The notes below the pieces were generated by a model. That model was given only the letters and a program-made list of their open reading frames with translations, made no database searches and had not been told where the DNA came from. Shown one piece after another: positions 61,640 to 64,000 of a stretch of 64,000 bases of DNA. This stretch comes from Chionoecetes opilio (Eukaryota; Arthropoda; Malacostraca; Decapoda; Majidae): the NCBI GenBank assembly GCA_016584305.1, contig JACEEZ010011577.1, positions 36,120 to 100,119 on the forward strand. The letters are read 5' to 3'. Each line of letters begins with the position of its first letter. The stretch's first letter is position 1. The position numbers and the translations under genes are program-made.

Positions 61640-61860
61640 TTTCTTTCTGATTTTGAAGTCTTGGATACCTATATGAGAGAATGTGGCTGAGAACATGATG
61701 ATGGTATGCAGACAGCAGAACAAACACTAAAGGGTACGAATGTCCCACTTGATTCCCAGACACCTGACTTTGATGCAGGAAAACCTTGTCTTATATTTCC
61801 AAGAGACCTGACCTCCAACAAGTGGATGCATACTCCATTTTCAGATGTAGTCGACCATAT
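61640..61860 (+). pseudogene. Unidentified coding-like fragment
   Basis: A plus-strand stretch reads EVLDTYMRECG, one stop, then EHDDGMQTAEQTLKGTNVPL and FDAGKPCLIFPRDLTSNKWM, ending at a stop in VDHI. The composition looks coding and there is no low complexity. It lies 1.8 kb upstream of the Academ-like fragment and could be part of the same element, but no motif ties them. Confidence 0.35.
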
Positions 61861-62130
61861 TTAGAGTAATTTGCTATGTTGAGTCAAACAAATTGCAACA
61901 GTTTGTTTTATTGTTAATTATTGTTTATAGTAGTTATTGATGACATATCCAAAATGGGACACAGGTTTCAACCCAGAAATGACCTAATTTGCATAATTTC
62001 AAAATGGTCGCCATTTATATATATATGGGCATAGACCACTGTATACTTGGGACTGCGCACAAAAATATCGGCCTGTCGCACAAGGGCCCGAAGTCTGAGG
62101 GCCGCTCGGATTCTTTATATATATATACGG

Positions 62131-62868
62131 ATCATATAGACTGGTCTATCAGTATATATGATATACTGTAATCTTCATAAATGTTTGTTCTATAATATTA
62201 TCAAATAAAAAACAGTAAAACACGCTAAAAAAATGCCATTACGAGACTATGAAGAAATATGCATTCACTTCAACTCTTCGCCATTTAAAACTTTGCTAGT
62301 CAACTTTTATCATGAAGGGTATCAATAGAACGCAATTTTATTAGCTTTCCATTGCTATATTTCGTTATCTGATAAATGAATTAGAACCATGCATAAATTA
62401 GCGTTAACTAATAAATAAAATCCTCAATCGGGTAATTTACCCGATTGATGAGGTTATTTATTAGTCAACACTAATTATACATAGTACTAATTCATTTATC
62501 AGAAACCGAAATATATAAGTAAATAAATAAAATCATCAATCGGGAAAATTACCCAATTGATGATTTTATTTATTTAGTTAACGCTAATTTATGCATGGTT
62601 CTAATTCATTTATCAGATAATGAAATACATCAATGGAAAGCTAATAAAATTGCGCTTCTAATGATAGGTTTCATGATAAAAGTTGACTCGCAAAGTTTTA
62701 AATGGCGAAGAGTTAAGTGAATATTAATTTCATGCATATTTCTTCATAGTCTCGTAATGGCATTTCTTTAGCGTGTTTTTACTGTTTTTTATTTGATAAT
62801 ATTATAGAACAAACATTTACGAAGATTACAGTATACCATATATACTGATAAACCAGTCTATATGATAG
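62131..62868. mobile_element. Large foldback element with nested hairpins
   Basis: Arms of about 310 bp: atcatatagactgg at 62131 pairs with its inverse ending at 62868, and gccatttaaaactttgc and acagtaaaa words pair further in. The centre holds two copies of catcaatcgggtaatt-type hairpins (about 62430 and 62555). Outside the arms, catagaccact occurs on both sides in direct orientation (62031 and 62871), a candidate long direct flank. Confidence 0.8.
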
Positions 62869-63639
62869 TCCATAGACCACTATATCTCTTTGTCGGGTGC
62901 CCCGCGGGCCCCTATGCAGCCCCGCAATTTAAAACATTGTCGCGTGTACAGTCCAGGTATACAGTGGTTTATGATATGGGCCATTATCTCTAAAACTACT
63001 CATTTTTAGCACAATAAGTGCATTACACTTGAATAGCAACATGATCCAGTGAATCTGAAAAACATATTTTCAAACTCACATGAAACCCCTCTAAACATGT
63101 AGGTCAAAGGTCAAGTTGTAAAAATAGGTCAAATGGCCGTTTTTACGTGAAATGTATTTTATGCATGATTAATATTTTGTGTCGCCTCTTATAAACAAGA
63201 TTATAGTCACTGCCCTCAGTGGCAAAATTATTTTCAAGGTATGCAACTATGGGTGGTGTACATATGCCTGTATGGCACTAATAAGCTGAATACATTTCTT
63301 TTCTGAACATTTTCTAGGTCTGTTTTAATACAAATTAGACACCCCTGAATCCCACCCCACCCTCTTCGATGATCACCCTTCTTCCAACCACACCATCAAC
63401 TTGCCATAAGCTGCATGATCTCAGATAGTAATTTGACCCCAACCCCATTGCATCATATTCCTTGCCAACTGTGATGCTAATTAATGTTATATACACACAA
63501 CAATAACTACCTGTTTTCCAGGAAACTCCCCGGTTCTATTATTAGCATGATATATTCTCTCTCTCCTAGTAGATCTGTACATAGTGTCAGGTTGCTGTTA
63601 TTTAATAATGAGATGTGTATGCTATTTTGAATATCATGC
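62869..63639. other. No gene recognised
   Basis: Unremarkable sequence. 63340-63400 is C-rich. Confidence 0.4.
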
Positions 63640-64000
63640 TCTGGATGCGCTTTTCCAGAAAGCGAAGTTTGAGGTATCGGTGACACCAACAGGAAAGCTC
63701 TGGCTGCAGTATATGAAAACGATTGATATCCTAAGATCACCCTGATGGCTCAACGTACTAGTAACTTTATGCTTTACTTAAAGTCTCTGAAGAAAATGCT
63801 TTCTTACTTTTACATCAAGTGGCCACAACAGTTATGCCAAGTCAGTACATCTGTTCCTGCAGGACATGCAAAAAACTAGAAGGACGAAATCTGCATGTTT
63901 TTCAAAAATTCATGGATGGGTATATGTTTGTCAGACGTAGCGATAAGGTGTGGGGGTGCCTTAGCAAACAGATTTGATCATTGAGCAGGTTCTAATGGGG
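63640..64000 (+). pseudogene. Academ-like transposon protein, partial, runs off the window
   Basis: Reads DALFQKAKFEVSVTPTGKLW, then LQYMKTIDILR; after a shift at about 63740, LYLKSLKKMLSY, then SSGHNSYAKSVHLFLQDMQK, FMDGYMFVRRSDKVWGCLSK and IEQVLMG at the window edge. In related repetitive proteins the segment reads as GHN-YAKS, RRSDR-WAGLS and DL-IEQVLM. This corresponds to the LIPWCFAYD region of copy 1, so it is a third, different subfamily. The rest lies beyond 64000. Confidence 0.6.

Overview
The window is eukaryotic genomic DNA that is very rich in repeats. It contains one recognisable cellular gene broken into exons, long (CT)n, (AC)n and (GTGC)n microsatellites, and layers of nested transposons. 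tRNA-headed SINEs whose body carries the phrase 'cagtgaatgggtacc', LINE and DIRS relatives and many Harbinger-type MITEs suggest an arthropod, most likely a decapod crustacean. That assignment is inference from repeat style and has not been checked by a search.

The one host gene runs on the + strand from 8408 to 22354. It is a nine-exon carboxypeptidase Q (M28 metallopeptidase, plasma glutamate carboxypeptidase). All canonical metal-ligand and catalytic motifs are visible: GHLDSWDVG, AMDDG, TGEEQG, IMESD and HHSH. Its introns host a Ty3/Gypsy fragment (10.5-14.7 kb), three microsatellite or minisatellite arrays and a 3.3 kb DNA transposon (17.8-21.1 kb). A 2.1 kb TIR element sits directly at its start codon. 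The 3' end of exon 5, including its splice donor, has been amplified into an eight-copy 50-bp minisatellite.

Left flank (1-8.4 kb): a SINE, a TIR transposon on the - strand with an XPG-like nuclease signature and a Cys-rich CXC tail (2.0-4.9 kb, here called Academ-like), CT microsatellites, and a MITE nested in the element at the gene start. Right of the gene (22.4-35.5 kb): microsatellites, a small MITE, a SINE, a hAT element with a ZMYM1-like transposase, a Harbinger-type MITE, a 52-bp tandem array, a second hAT remnant and more SINEs. 35.8-43.9 kb is a PIF/Harbinger district: a transposase remnant, MADF/BESS gene pieces, two abutting element ends sharing one TTA, an inserted repetitive gene family, a Helitron, a foldback element and a 183-bp MITE. 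44.3-46.8 kb holds nested MITEs. 47.2-51.5 kb is a GC-rich degenerate DIRS-like tyrosine-recombinase retroelement on the - strand. 51.7-58.8 kb carries a CR1/L2-like LINE, SINE copies, a pogo/Tigger remnant, a palindrome and an RTE-like LINE. 59-64 kb has a 60-bp tandem array, a Tigger-type MITE, a large foldback element and the start of a third Academ-like copy that runs off the window.

Nearly every coding remnant, including exons 1 and 5 of the otherwise well-conserved peptidase, needs small frame corrections. Either the assembly keeps long-read indel errors or the peptidase is a recent pseudogene. Frameshift claims should be read with that in mind. All family names come from recognising motifs by eye; no search was run.
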